Positions 1 to 8,532 of a DNA stretch of 10,416 bases are shown here, piece by piece. Origin of the DNA: Saccoglossus kowalevskii (Eukaryota > Hemichordata > Enteropneusta > Harrimaniidae); NCBI RefSeq assembly GCF_000003605.2, contig NW_003124893.1, forward strand, positions 1,131,947 to 1,142,362, written 5' to 3'. Below the pieces are notes generated by a model. It was not told where the DNA came from, did not search any database, and worked only from the letters and a program-made list of their open reading frames with translations. Position numbers and translations under genes: made by a program. The first letter of the stretch is position 1. Every line of letters starts with the position of its first letter.

Positions 1-391
1 GCAATTCATTGGCTAGTTTACCTTGTTCATGGCATTCCATAGGTCAGTTTTAGTGCAAGAATGGGGAGGGGTTGATTTCTAGCTCACGCAATTCATTGGC
101 TAGTTTACCTGGTTCATGGCATTCCATAGGTCAGTTTTAGTGCAAGAATGGGGAGGGGTTGATTTCTAGCTCACGCAATTCATTGGCTAGTTTACCTGGT
201 TCATGGCATTCCATAGGTCAGTTTTAGTGCAAGAATGGGGAGGGGTTGATTTCTAGCTCACGCAATTCATTGGCTAGTTTACCTGGTTCATGGCATTCCA
301 TAGGTCAGTTTTAGTGCAAGAATGGGAAGGGGTTGATTTCTAGCTCGCACAATGCATTAGCTGATTGCCCTGGTTCTTGGCGTTCTTGTTC
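1..391. repeat. 87-bp tandem satellite array
   Basis: Four near-identical 87-bp units start at 1, 88, 175 and 262, each beginning with gcaattcattggctag and ending in ttgatttctagctcac. Copy 1 differs from its neighbours by one base (ccttg for cctgg) and copy 4 by gggaagggg near its end. A fifth, decayed partial unit runs from 347 to about 391. The near identity of the copies points to recent expansion or homogenisation. The array touches the window edge, so its full length is unknown. It contains no coding signal and no spacer structure. It lies upstream of the first visible exon, so it probably sits in an intron of the plus-strand gene. Confidence 0.97.
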
Positions 392-416
392 ATTATCGAA
401 TGTTTATGCGGCGAAA

Positions 417-430
417 CCCCCCCCCCCCCC
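417..430. repeat. C14 homopolymer
   Basis: An uninterrupted run of 14 C follows gcgaaa just after the decayed end of the satellite. It is likely to vary in length. The remaining stretch to 629 is AT-rich probable intron with no exon that I can recognise. Confidence 0.9.
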
Positions 431-629
431 TACACAGACAAATTTGAAATGCTTTTACACTGGAGTGTGAAAGTTTCTAAGGTAATGACGGAACTCGCAA
501 TTTGTCTATTGAGTCTGTATTAATTCAGTTATTTTCACTAAGGTATTTAAGAGTTGACTTGTATCTATGTTCATGTTGTATCATTATACTCTCTCATTGC
601 CATGCTGTCTTTTTATTCTGTGTTTGTAG

Positions 630-773
630 ATCATTGCTAACATGGTATTGTCAATCATAGCAGCTGTAATGGCTGGTGCAGCATTGCTTCCCATGTCTGC
701 AGTTGGTGTTGCTGTCCAGGAAAGATGCTATTATTATTATTATGATTATGATACATGCAGCTCAGGACGCTAT
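630..773 (+). CDS. Exon with membrane segment 3 and start of the Cys/Tyr loop
   Basis: A 144-bp, 48-codon exon between the acceptor tgtttgtag and the donor gtaagt; it both starts and ends at codon borders. Residues 1-29 are hydrophobic (IIANMVLSIIAAV, then Ala/Gly/Leu-rich) and should span the membrane. The next part reads QERC, five tyrosines, DYD, TC, SSGRY and probably starts an extracellular loop with two cysteines that could form a disulphide. The tyrosine run is encoded by a TAT-type microsatellite. Reading through the following intron meets a stop soon (tga in the ninth codon), so retaining it would truncate the protein. Confidence 0.8.
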
Positions 774-3700
774 GTAAGTACTTTAGCGCTAACTTGATTT
801 GCCTGTATTGTCAGTTTTCCCAAAAAAGAGACAAGAATCTGTACATGAAGTCTAATTGTATACTGTTAATTGCCTTTTTCCCACCATGATAGAAATGTTT
901 ATGAATTTCACATGTCAGAAGAAAATGGTTTAATTGTAGCAAATGATCATGTCCTGTTTGTCTTTTGTCTGCAGGCAAGCTGTGTTGCTTCTCATAGTAT
1001 CAATTTGATCGTGTCCATCATAGTTGGCGTCATTGCAATCCTCAGTGCCTGTTTCTGTTGTCGTGCTGTCTGCTGTAAAAAAACACAAAACGCAGTAAGT
1101 TCATCACTTGTAATTTAAAGCAATTATGAAATGTAACCAAAGCAAATTAGATCAGTTAACATCACACAAGGTCATATATGAGATATGCACTCACATTATT
1201 GCTGGGAATAGATTGACCAGCTTTATTAGTCCAAGAAAATTGTTCAGTTTGAAATGTGTCTGAACCCCTCATTAGTATGTAGGAATGTACCAAGAAAATT
1301 GTTTTTCTGGAGTAAATTGTAGTGTATTTTACTTATGAAAGGTCAAAAAGTGTGTGGATGTTAACAGAATGATGTCGTTTAATCACAGTTGTGCAATAAA
1401 TGATGGACTATTTTGGGCGTAGCTATAAATGTGTCACCGAAGTACTCACACATGTGCATGATTCCAATAGTTTGTGCTGTGAAGAAATTCCATTAGAAAA
1501 TAAGTATTGTGTAATTTGTAGTGAGAATGTATTCAAATAGATTTATGTTTATGAATCTTGTTTCTTTTCAAAGTGTATTTATATAATAAAAATTGTTTAT
1601 AGAAATGTTTTTTATACTTTTTCGATGGATTGAATTTACAAATGATGAGTTATTGTGTTATACCAGCACTTGAATTATGTGTTACGAATTTCTGATAAGT
1701 TTAGGCTTTGTGTTCTTGCGAACTGGAAGACATTTACTGGTGTATAGTGGACATCAAAAAAAGCGAACGTATTTCGAAAGTTGTGAAATCGTGGTGAAAT
1801 TTCGGCATTATACAACTTGCAGTTCCCTTTTGATAGATTTTGAGTGACTGGCAGTGTTATCGAACTGTAGTATTATGTATTATGAAAATCTGCAAGCAAA
1901 GTTTTAAATTGCCATTTTCACGTCATAACGTCGTCATCTAAGTATGCACAATTGTTCGTCTCGTGTTCCCCAACGCATTTAAAAATCTCTTTTGAATTTG
2001 GGGGACTTTGTGTGACTGACCGTGGTGTTTGTAAATTTTAGTCAAACTGTAGTAGTGTGTAAATCTGCCACAACGTGAAGTTGTCATCGTCTCTTGTTCA
2101 CCAACTCATTTAAATGCGTTTTTACCTCAATGAGGACTGAAAAGTTATTTCCATTTACTTCGTCTGTGATAAATCAACTGTATTAGCTTCCTTCGAACTT
2201 CCTATTGCCATCAGGATTATGTCTACTACACTCAGCAGTGTAGTGCGTATCGATCTTCTTGTATAAAACGCACCCGAACCCAGAAATCGACGGCAAATCG
2301 GGATGGTCTCGTCACGTAATTTCTTACCTTGTTCTTGACCGCAGTACGCTTGGCATCCTGCTTGGCTATGAACTTCCACATACCCATGCTTATGGGAATA
2401 GTGCATCGTGGGTAATACTGTATTGATCGAGGTGAAACAAACATAGCTGCTGATTTGGCTGTGGCCATGCATTTAGTCATTGTCAACGTTTTTTTTCAAA
2501 TTCGTTGATTGTCATAGTAACATACGCTAAGTGCTAAGTACAATTAAACGTCCTGAGTTGAACAGTAGTCATTTTGGTGACCGCCGAACTCGGCCAGATT
2601 CTCACTCTGCCAGTGACCGTACTCGGCCAGCATATGTGTTAATGAGTTTGTGAATGAGTGTCGATTTCGGTGATGCATATCGAGCTTTGTTAATAAAAAA
2701 GGGTTGTCGATTTCTGTAACTCTGTATTACAGATTGCCTGAGTCATATATCACAGTAAAATATAAAAAATGCATGGGCGTCAAAGAGTGTCGATTTTTAA
2801 GGTTCAAAATAAACGAATATGATTATTTAATTTAGTTTAATTCCTTCAGTTAAAAATTGAGTTTCCAAAATAATTAATAATAACATGTACCCTCATGTAT
2901 ACTTCAAGTTTTCATTAAAACAAAGTCAAAGTCTTTGAAATTGCTTTTCTGTCTGTTCGCCAATCCATTGCTCCAAAACACACCTTTAAATATTTTCCCA
3001 GCATCGAGATGGCTCTGCCAACTCTTGTATATCATTAGTGTCATTAATGAAATCTACCAGTATGTATCAACCATTTAGCTTTGTAGTCGACTATTTTTGT
3101 AATTTTTGGTAAAAACCACGAGTCTGATTGCTCTGATATTATACATATAGGTACTACAGGTGAACTCTCTCAGATTTATTCTTCTCTTAAATTCTCACGG
3201 ATATTTTTTAGTTTTTGTTAAAAGCGGCAAGTCTGATTGATTTGATATTATACATAAAAGTTCTACAGGTGGACCTCTGTAAGTTTGTTCATTTTTGATG
3301 ATATCTCCAATTCTTTAAGTGGAATATTAATTGCTAACAGCAGAGCTACATTTTGTATCTCAGCCAAGAGGCTGCTTGTTTAGCTCCTCTGTCATCATAG
3401 AAGACAAAACAGAGCTGTTCAAATACATGTAGCTGTATCCACGCCAAAATCTGATACTACATCGGGTTAGATTCATCTCCATGTACAAATTTTGATATTA
3501 ATTACCTATCATACTGCACTTTGCTAACTTTTTTAAATCCTTGTAATCACTTGGCGGGTGATTCTCTACATTTAACATTCACGCATATGCTAAATTAAAA
3601 AAAATAATTTAAAGTATGTGGGTGATAGTTATGCTGAATCTAAGTTATGTTTGATTGGTCACTTTTGTGTAGAGAACAAGTGCTTCTCATGGCAGTCATT

Positions 3701-5322
3701 TTTTTTTCAAATTCACTGATTTCTTATGCATGAAAATTATTAATTATGTTCCCTGTTTGTACATAGACCGTGAGTGCATCATGACCTCATATGTACATGG
3801 TGTATTTCATTTTACTCTAAATCAGATGTGCCTGCCATTTCGGTTTAAATCTTAATACATACAGTGCACTCAATTGTTACATACCCATTTTTCTGATGAC
3901 TATATGTCAGCTTTAATGAATTAAACTAATTTATTTGTAGATGTATTTCGTTCCTTCTGCTCAGCCTGGTAACACAGCTCAGCAAGTCCCTATGGTCAAC
4001 ATGGCATCATCACAGGGGACACCAGTAGTTTATATGGTGCCATCTACAGGAATGCAAGTCATCCAACAAGCACCAGGTACAGTGAAAATTATATCATTAT
4101 ATATAACAAAGGTTCAGATATAAAGAAATTATAAAATTATGCTTCCATTCTAAAGATGAAGTACTGTAAAATACTTTATTTTAGCTGGAATAAATTTTTG
4201 CTGAAAAGACTTTTTGGGTGTTTTTGTTATGGAATTTATTTTTTTACTAACTTTTGACAAATTGAATTTAAAATATAGGAAAACGGGTATAATTGATGGA
4301 TTTTATTTTCACTAAATTCCCCTTCAGCGAAATTAGCGAAAATTTATTTCAAGCAAAAATAAAGTATTTTACAGTATGAAGATCTTCTGGACATGAAAAA
4401 TGTATGTAAATGAAATTGGTTTGATTCAGATTGTTTTCATATGCTCTTGCATATTTGGTGAGTCTGCCTTCTGCCTTATATATAGTCGCATGTCTGTTAA
4501 CCTCCGATTTGGGGTTCTAGAAAACAGACCTTACTATTATTATTCACAAAAGTTTTTTGCATGTTGAGGTGCGATTTGTCCGAGGATTTTCAATTATTAC
4601 ACTCTTGGATTTCAATATGCAAAGTATGCCAGTTATTCCTATCATGTGATTTCAATTAGACCTGTATTGCAGACATCATGGATATGAAAGTTGCATATCA
4701 TTTTTTCTTATTTATATAATTTGTGTCTCATTTGGTTATACACTCATATTCAACATAGGTCTGCCACTATACCTTGATTTAGATGTGCAAAAAAAAAAAA
4801 AACTTTTGTTTTAGGGAATTTGAGATGGAATGCATGTTTAGCTTACAGTATTGAAAAAAAATTGTTTATATTCCAGGAAAAGTATTTTTTTGCTACTTCT
4901 ACAAACATAGTATAGAGTGAAACCTACCTGAGTGTGCAATCAAGGAGTTTAATTAAGAGTTGTTAGAAAAGATGCACACTTAATTAACACTTAATTGTTT
5001 TTTTGTGCGTCCAACAGGTGTACAACAGTATCAGCCTATGGTAGTTTCTGGCAATAATTATCCACAGCAGCAGCAGCAGCAACAACCGCAACCCACCATG
5101 ATGATACCACAGGTACAGTTCACTCAACAAACCCAACCCCAGCCAATACCACAGGGACAGGTCAATCAACAAACCCAACCCCAGCCAATACCACAGGGAC
5201 AAGAACAACAGAATATGGGAGCAGAGAAAGAAGTGGATACTTCATCTCCTCCACCGTCCTACTCTAGCACTGCAGGCAATGAATATGTTGCTGATACCCA
5301 GACATTACCTCTGGTGCAGTAA
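630..5322 (+). CDS. CD20/MS4A-like four-transmembrane protein, 3' part (join 630-773, 975-1094, 3941-4076, 5018-5322)
   Basis: Four exons join in frame to give 234 visible residues. Introns are phase 0, phase 0 and phase 1, and all have GT donors (gtaagt, gtaagt, gtacag) and AG acceptors. The protein reads: hydrophobic segment, Cys/Tyr-rich loop, hydrophobic segment, cysteine-rich juxtamembrane patch, then a tail of about 145 residues rich in Q, P, M and V with a PPxY motif. A segment of the pattern xxNMVLSIIAAV, followed by a second beginning SINLIVSIIVGV and then CCRAVCC, resembles TM3 and TM4 of the CD20/MS4A (membrane-spanning 4-domain) family. I made this call by eye, not by a profile search. 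TM1, TM2 and the start codon must lie upstream of the window. Members act in the plasma or internal membranes as adaptors or modulators; the exact role here is unknown. Other small tetraspan families (TMEM176-like, claudin-like) remain possible. A homologous gene lies on the opposite strand at 8937-10031. Confidence 0.8.
774..974 (+). other. Intron between membrane-segment exons
   Basis: A 201-bp intron with donor gtaagt and acceptor ctgcag. It separates the two loop halves and is phase 0. I see no repeat or nested element in it. Confidence 0.78.
975..1094 (+). CDS. Exon with membrane segment 4 and cysteine-rich juxtamembrane patch
   Basis: A 120-bp, 40-codon exon between the acceptor ttttgtctgcag and the donor gtaagt, phase 0 on both sides. 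It starts ASCVASHS, the end of the loop with one more cysteine, and continues with about 23 hydrophobic residues (SINLIVSIIVGVIAILSA). It then reads CFCCRAVCCKKTQNA. The four or five cysteines next to basic residues at the inner membrane face look like S-palmitoylation sites, as is common after the last helix of CD20/MS4A proteins. The frame stays open upstream to 870 by chance, but the loop homology and strong acceptor put the exon border at 975. Confidence 0.82.
1839..2125. repeat. Decayed two-copy duplication
   Basis: An ordered series of motifs occurs twice: tgactg (1845 and 2013), aactgtagta (1863 and 2045), aaatctgc (about 1889 and 2061), then tcgtctcgtgttccccaac followed by cattt (from 1956) against tcgtctcttgttcaccaac followed by cattt (from 2087). 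The spacing changes from 168 to 182 to 131 bp, so indels have accumulated. I cannot assign it to a known element. Confidence 0.55.
2328..2486 (-). CDS. Candidate antisense first exon, unrecognised basic protein (speculative)
   Basis: On the minus strand an ATG at 2486 opens 53 codons that end exactly at AAG followed by gtaaga, a near-consensus donor in phase 0. The peptide is rich in K, R, A, S and M and has a single acidic residue; it includes ATAKSAAMF, then MGMWKFIAKQDAKRTAVKNK. A basic N-terminus poor in acids would suit a mitochondrial targeting sequence. The block is GC-richer than the intron around it. Against it: I recognise no family, find no convincing second exon below 2328, and a second frame is also open here. 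It would be a gene nested in the large intron, or chance. Confidence 0.2.
3098..3312. repeat. 109-bp tandem duplication, two copies
   Basis: agtctgattg is followed by tgatattatacata at 3121 and again at 3230, a period of 109 bp. The matching order tttttggtaaaa / tttttgttaaaa, then (c/g)aagtctgattg, then ctacaggtg(a/g)acctct extends over most of both units. The copies are clearly diverged. The unit has no coding character. Confidence 0.8.
3941..4076 (+). CDS. Exon of proximal cytoplasmic tail, QVPMV/VYM block
   Basis: A 136-bp exon between the acceptor ttatttgtag and the donor gtacag, giving 45 codons plus one base (phase 1). The tail holds QQVPMVNMA, QGTPVVYMVPSTGMQ and then VIQQAP. The first two blocks are matched closely in the minus-strand gene (QQVPMVSMA, QGTQLVYMMPATGMQ), which confirms that this is real coding sequence. 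The frame runs on for 15 more codons past the donor, but those codons have no counterpart in the paralogue and do not join the last exon, so they are intronic. Confidence 0.88.
4077..5017 (+). other. Intron between tail exons
   Basis: A 941-bp phase-1 intron, donor gtacag, acceptor ccaacag. It carries a 215-bp MITE at 4162-4376 and an A14 run at 4789-4802. The rest is AT-rich with no feature that I can support. Confidence 0.82.
4162..4376. mobile_element. MITE copy 1 (TACTGTAAAATAC family)
   Basis: A 215-bp element with inverted ends: tactgtaaaatacttta on the left is mirrored by taaagtattttacagta on the right, and weaker complementarity continues inward. It has no coding capacity, so it is non-autonomous. 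The outermost TA on each side may be the duplicated target of a Tc1/mariner-type element. Alternatively the direct repeat tgaag that flags both sides of this copy could be a 5-bp target duplication, but copy 2 lacks one. It lies in the last intron of the plus gene, 86 bp from the donor. Confidence 0.88.
5018..5322 (+). CDS. Terminal exon: Q/P-rich tail with PPxY motif
   Basis: A 305-bp exon after the acceptor ccaacag; its first two bases complete a glycine codon with 4076, and it ends with TAA at 5320-5322. It starts GVQQYQPMVVSG (paralogue: GVQQPMVASG). Seven glutamines follow, encoded by five CAG then two CAA, and then two copies of a 14-residue repeat QQTQPQPIPQGQVN (42 bp). An acidic stretch EKEVD precedes SSPPPSYSS, whose PPSY (5251-5262) fits PPxY, the ligand class of WW domains. 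The protein ends TLPLVQ. Low complexity makes the middle a poor homology anchor, but both ends match the paralogue. The ORF on the opposite strand (4984-5208) is a shadow of this exon. Confidence 0.9.
5125..5201 (+). repeat. 42-bp in-frame coding tandem repeat
   Basis: Units start at 5125 and 5167 (caacaaacccaacccc...), exactly 42 bp apart. They match at 35 of the first 36 bases; the second unit ends early as it passes into EQQNMG. The repeat keeps the reading frame and lengthens the Q/P-rich tail. The minus-strand paralogue has no such repeat. Confidence 0.95.
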
Positions 5323-5375
5323 ATTTGGAAAGTATGTGAAGGCAATAACTTGTTATTCAGTTTTCATGTTACTAG

Positions 5376-5547
5376 TACTGTAAAATACTTTTATTTTAGC
5401 TGGAATTAATTTTCGTTGAAGCGACTTTTTGGGTTGTATGTTAAAATATAGGAAAATATATTCGCTGTATTTTATTTTCACTGAATCATTCTCTCAGCAA
5501 AAATAGTGAAAATTAATTCCAAGCGAAAGTAAAAGTATTTTACAGTA
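5376..5547. mobile_element. MITE copy 2 (same family), in probable 3' UTR
   Basis: A 172-bp element with the same ends as copy 1; the inverted ends pair imperfectly over about 40 bp (the left part reads tactgtaaaatacttttatt). It shares internal stretches with copy 1, such as gactttttgggt, aaaatataggaaaa and ttttattttcact, but lacks about 45 bp from the middle. It starts 54 bp after the stop codon of the plus gene, so the mature mRNA may carry a long AU-rich hairpin. Confidence 0.9.
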
Positions 5548-6489
5548 TATGGCACAAGACCATACAGCAAGTGATTGTCAGTTAAATATAGCTCAGTTGT
5601 TCTCAATTTATCATAAACTTAATAGCAGTGAAATTTGTACCCAAACTCATTTTCTTGAAAATTACGTTGGTGACCTACCAAATCAATATAATTACATTGC
5701 CCTGAAGTAGTTTATTGAAAAATGAATGAATTCTGGGTATTTCTATCTTAACATTTATCAGTCAATCGAGTTTTGAGAAAAACAAGGCTTTTACACCCAA
5801 TGTACATCACTTATAATGCAAGAATCACATTGTAATATGACACTGATTGACTATGGTGGTGCCGCTTTATACCCACTGTAAATATAACCAAGATAAATTA
5901 TATTGTTTTTGTTGGTTAAACATCTTAAATTAATGTTTGTACAAGCTGTATTATAATTACTGTTGTGATGTGTGTTATCATTTTATGCTTTTCTTTATAT
6001 ATTCAGATTCTTAATAATTGAACACCTTAGAACCAGCTAATTTTAAAGAGGGATATTTTGTCAAAAGTTGTCTGATGGTAAATGAGTTAACAAAAAAATT
6101 TGTATTATTTCACTAGTCTCTGGGAATTAATTAAACTTACTGTAGGATTGTTAAATTACAAAATTTAATATAGATAATACATTGTATTTTAAATTCTAGA
6201 CTGGTTATTTTTGGAATATGTTCCTTATATATGTATTTTATATAAACCTGTAACCTTATAATTAACCCTTTGAATATAACAGGATTTTTTTTTTCAAGTG
6301 GCGGTTTCTTTTATGGGTAATCACAAATTTACACACTGGTGTTTCTATGTTTTTTGGACTATTTTGCATACTGAATATGTGTATCTTAAATGTTCAAGGT
6401 ATATTGTTCCACCTTACTGCCTCCACATATTGTCTTGTAAGAAAGAGGTGCATGTTAGTTGCCCCGTCTTGCACGGAGATTATTCAGAC

Positions 6490-6495
6490 AATAAA
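6490..6495 (+). terminator. Candidate polyadenylation signal AATAAA
   Basis: AATAAA within cagacaataaaaagg, about 1.17 kb past the stop codon of the plus gene. An ATTAAA variant at 6129 is an alternative. No transcript data are available to choose between them. Confidence 0.35.
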
Positions 6496-7426
6496 AAGGC
6501 AAAATACATTTTGATGTCTGTATGATATAAACATTTTTTGTGGGGGTATATTCAAGGATGGGCAAATACTATTACAGTATAAAATGAAAAAAAGTTTTGA
6601 CCTTGATATCAATGTTGTAACGTGTGTGAATATAACCAATACATGCATATATACTGGCGTCGACAAATGCATGAAAAAAAACCGTGAACTCACCGAGTGG
6701 TGGCAGCGGCAAGTATATCGGGCACCATCGAGTACATACATATCTATGCATACCTTCTCATAAATGAGTTATTGTACCCCTATTCGAATAACTTCCTTAT
6801 CTTATAATCCTACTTGTATGTTAACGACCGGACAGTTAAAACTCCTTCAAGCCACAAAAGTAGACTTTGATTCATATAGAAAAGCAATGACCTGTGGATA
6901 TCTGGTACAAATGAAAGAATCTGCATGAATTGTGAAACCCATCAACAAGTAAGCTGTCATTTGATCATAAGGTGTTAACATTGGATGACCAGGCACTGTT
7001 TTGGGAAAAGATATTGTAGAATTGTAATGCTGAACGCAAAATATTAAAAAGTTCTAGTATCGAAATATAATTAGCAGCTCAAACATTTTATTTTCAAATT
7101 GTTTTGACAAAAAAGAGAGATTAAATGCGACTTTTATAAAAGCAAGAAGATTAGGTGGACAATGAATCTCACAATGAGTTCTGCGCCACATTACTAGTCA
7201 AGCTAATCCATTTAATTAGAACACTTACTCCAATCTGTTGACTTTGAACTGCAAGTTTTATTCACATCACCCTGTTAAAAAGTGTAACCAAACACTAGAC
7301 AACATTCCATGCACAACCAAAACAGAATTTATTACATATATTATTCATGCTGTTTAATCGGCATAATACGAGTAGCGTTATGTCCCAATTCCACCAGGAA
7401 ATAGACATGCACAAACCCCTTGGGTT

Positions 7427-7442
7427 CACGTACATGTACGTG
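7427..7442. repeat. 16-bp perfect palindrome cacgtacatgtacgtg
   Basis: The sequence equals its own reverse complement over all 16 bases. It could bind a dimeric factor or be chance; no gene context supports a specific role. Confidence 0.85.
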
Positions 7443-7553
7443 TACAAATTGATTGGTCAAAATATCTGCCTCATTTGCATGTCATAAATATGCGATGAAT
7501 AAAATTATAACAAATGTATAATTTAACTAAATAAAATTACAAAAATATACAAG

Positions 7554-7569
7554 TATATATATATATATA
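7554..7569. repeat. (TA)8 microsatellite
   Basis: Uninterrupted TA dinucleotides in an AT-rich stretch; simple sequence. Confidence 0.9.
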
Positions 7570-7620
7570 CGACACATACTCACAGGTTTTTCTAGAAAGA
7601 GGCGCATGGCCATGGCATGA

Positions 7621-7633
7621 GGGCGCTGCGCCC
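7621..7633. repeat. GC-rich hairpin gggcgc-t-gcgccc
   Basis: Six perfect G/C pairs around a single central base, within a short GC-rich island (about 7600-7640) in AT-rich DNA. It follows gcgcatggccatggcatga. The island may be a remnant of an interspersed repeat; I cannot name the family. Confidence 0.75.
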
Positions 7634-8532
7634 CTGTTCCCTTGTTTAAAAATATCCCTGCATACTAGAGTGATTATTAATGAACAGTATTGTCTCACAT
7701 TTTCACACAAGTTTACTAACATTGACAGTTAAATAACCTAATTACAATTAATGTACAATTTATATTTGAAGTTTTTGAATGCAATAAAACACACCCAAAG
7801 CATATCGGTTGTACTATTTTTTGACACTTAATTCATAATGGCAAAGTACGATTCACGTGAAGAAATGAAATTTTCACCCAGAGCATCAAGACAGACAACC
7901 ATTTGTTTTTTTCACATAGTACATTGAGGTTTCTTGCCTAAATATTTAAACTGACAAATGGCCCCTTGCTCAAGGCTGCCCCGATTTCCCATTTACAATA
8001 TAAAATTAGCCAAAAAAATATTTCAGTCCAGCAACTGTCAAATGCAATTGGTGGCGGGTATGCTCTTATTGTAGATATGATTCTCATTTCTTATACAGCA
8101 TAACAATGCCATGTTTCCCTTTGAAAGATTGGCATTTTAATATTGATATATAAATGAAAATAAGAAATTCAAGTTAAAAATCAAATCAATCAATTTTCGC
8201 AGTGAATGAAAAATCACATATTCATCACAAGTTTGCATGACTTGTTTGGAAGAGTATTATTCTTCATATGTCATGGCACTTGCCGTAAACTGAGAAAAAG
8301 TTTACTATCATTTGAAGTACCTTTCAGCTAGTTGTGTACTTTCTAGTCATGCACTGAACATTGCTAAAACAATATCAGGTCTCCTTCCATGCATGGATAT
8401 TGTGCTGCTACGCTTCAATGAAAAAGGAAATAAATGCATGGCCATGGGCAATTCCCTGTAAAATGATCTACACACTCGTGGGATAAGGGTAGTACATGAA
8501 TATAGCCCTCGTTTCCGACCATAGAGTATTTT

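Larger units (their letters stand above)
1095..3940 (+). other. Large 2.85-kb intron
   Basis: Donor gtaagt at 1095 and acceptor tttgtag ending at 3940, phase 0. Most is AT-rich DNA without clear features. Three items stand out and are listed separately: a decayed duplication around 1839-2125, a GC-richer block at about 2255-2490, and a 109-bp tandem duplication at about 3098-3312. A short direct repeat, actcggccag, occurs at 2588 and 2619. Confidence 0.8.
5323..6510 (+). other. Probable 3' UTR of the plus gene
   Basis: This stretch follows the TAA stop and has no further coding exon. The first strict AATAAA that I find downstream is at 6490-6495, so a 3' UTR of about 1.2 kb is plausible. Apart from the MITE at 5376-5547 it is plain AT-rich sequence. 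A reading frame at 6298-6525 starts at GTG, is short and looks like noise. Confidence 0.45.
6511..8340. other. AT-rich intergenic DNA between the convergent genes
   Basis: I find no exon, RNA gene or transposon ends here. Part of it may be 3' UTR of the minus gene: TTTATT at 7328-7333 reads AATAAA on the minus strand, but would imply a 1.6-kb UTR. Small items: a perfect 16-bp palindrome at 7427-7442, a (TA)8 run at 7554-7569, and a GC-rich perfect hairpin at 7621-7633. Confidence 0.6.

Noticed and set aside
1-391. CRISPR-like array
   Set aside because: The units are contiguous 87-bp tandem copies without unique spacers, in animal-type DNA.
870-1118. 82-codon open frame on the plus strand treated as a separate small gene
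   Set aside because: Its second half is the membrane-segment-4 exon; its first half is intron, as shown by the strong ctgcag acceptor at 974 and the in-frame join with the previous exon.
2155-2472. 105-codon minus-strand frame in the large intron
   Set aside because: It runs through the good donor at 2327 with no recognisable domain; the shorter overlapping frame starting at 2486 is the better candidate.
2490-3722. Shared tttttttcaaattc(g/a)(t/c)tgatt at about 2490 and 3702
   Set aside because: The match is about 20 bases and mostly homopolymer; too short and simple to call a repeat family.
4984-5208. Leu-rich minus-strand frame
   Set aside because: It is the antisense shadow of the Q/P-rich terminal exon; CAG/CAA repeats read as Leu on the other strand.
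6298-6741. Short frames on both strands (6298-6525 plus, 6741-6484 minus)
   Set aside because: AT-rich sequence, no family resemblance, one lacks an ATG, and no splice context.
7537-7722. 61-codon minus-strand frame
   Set aside because: It contains the (TA)8 tract and the GC hairpin; composition is simple-sequence noise.
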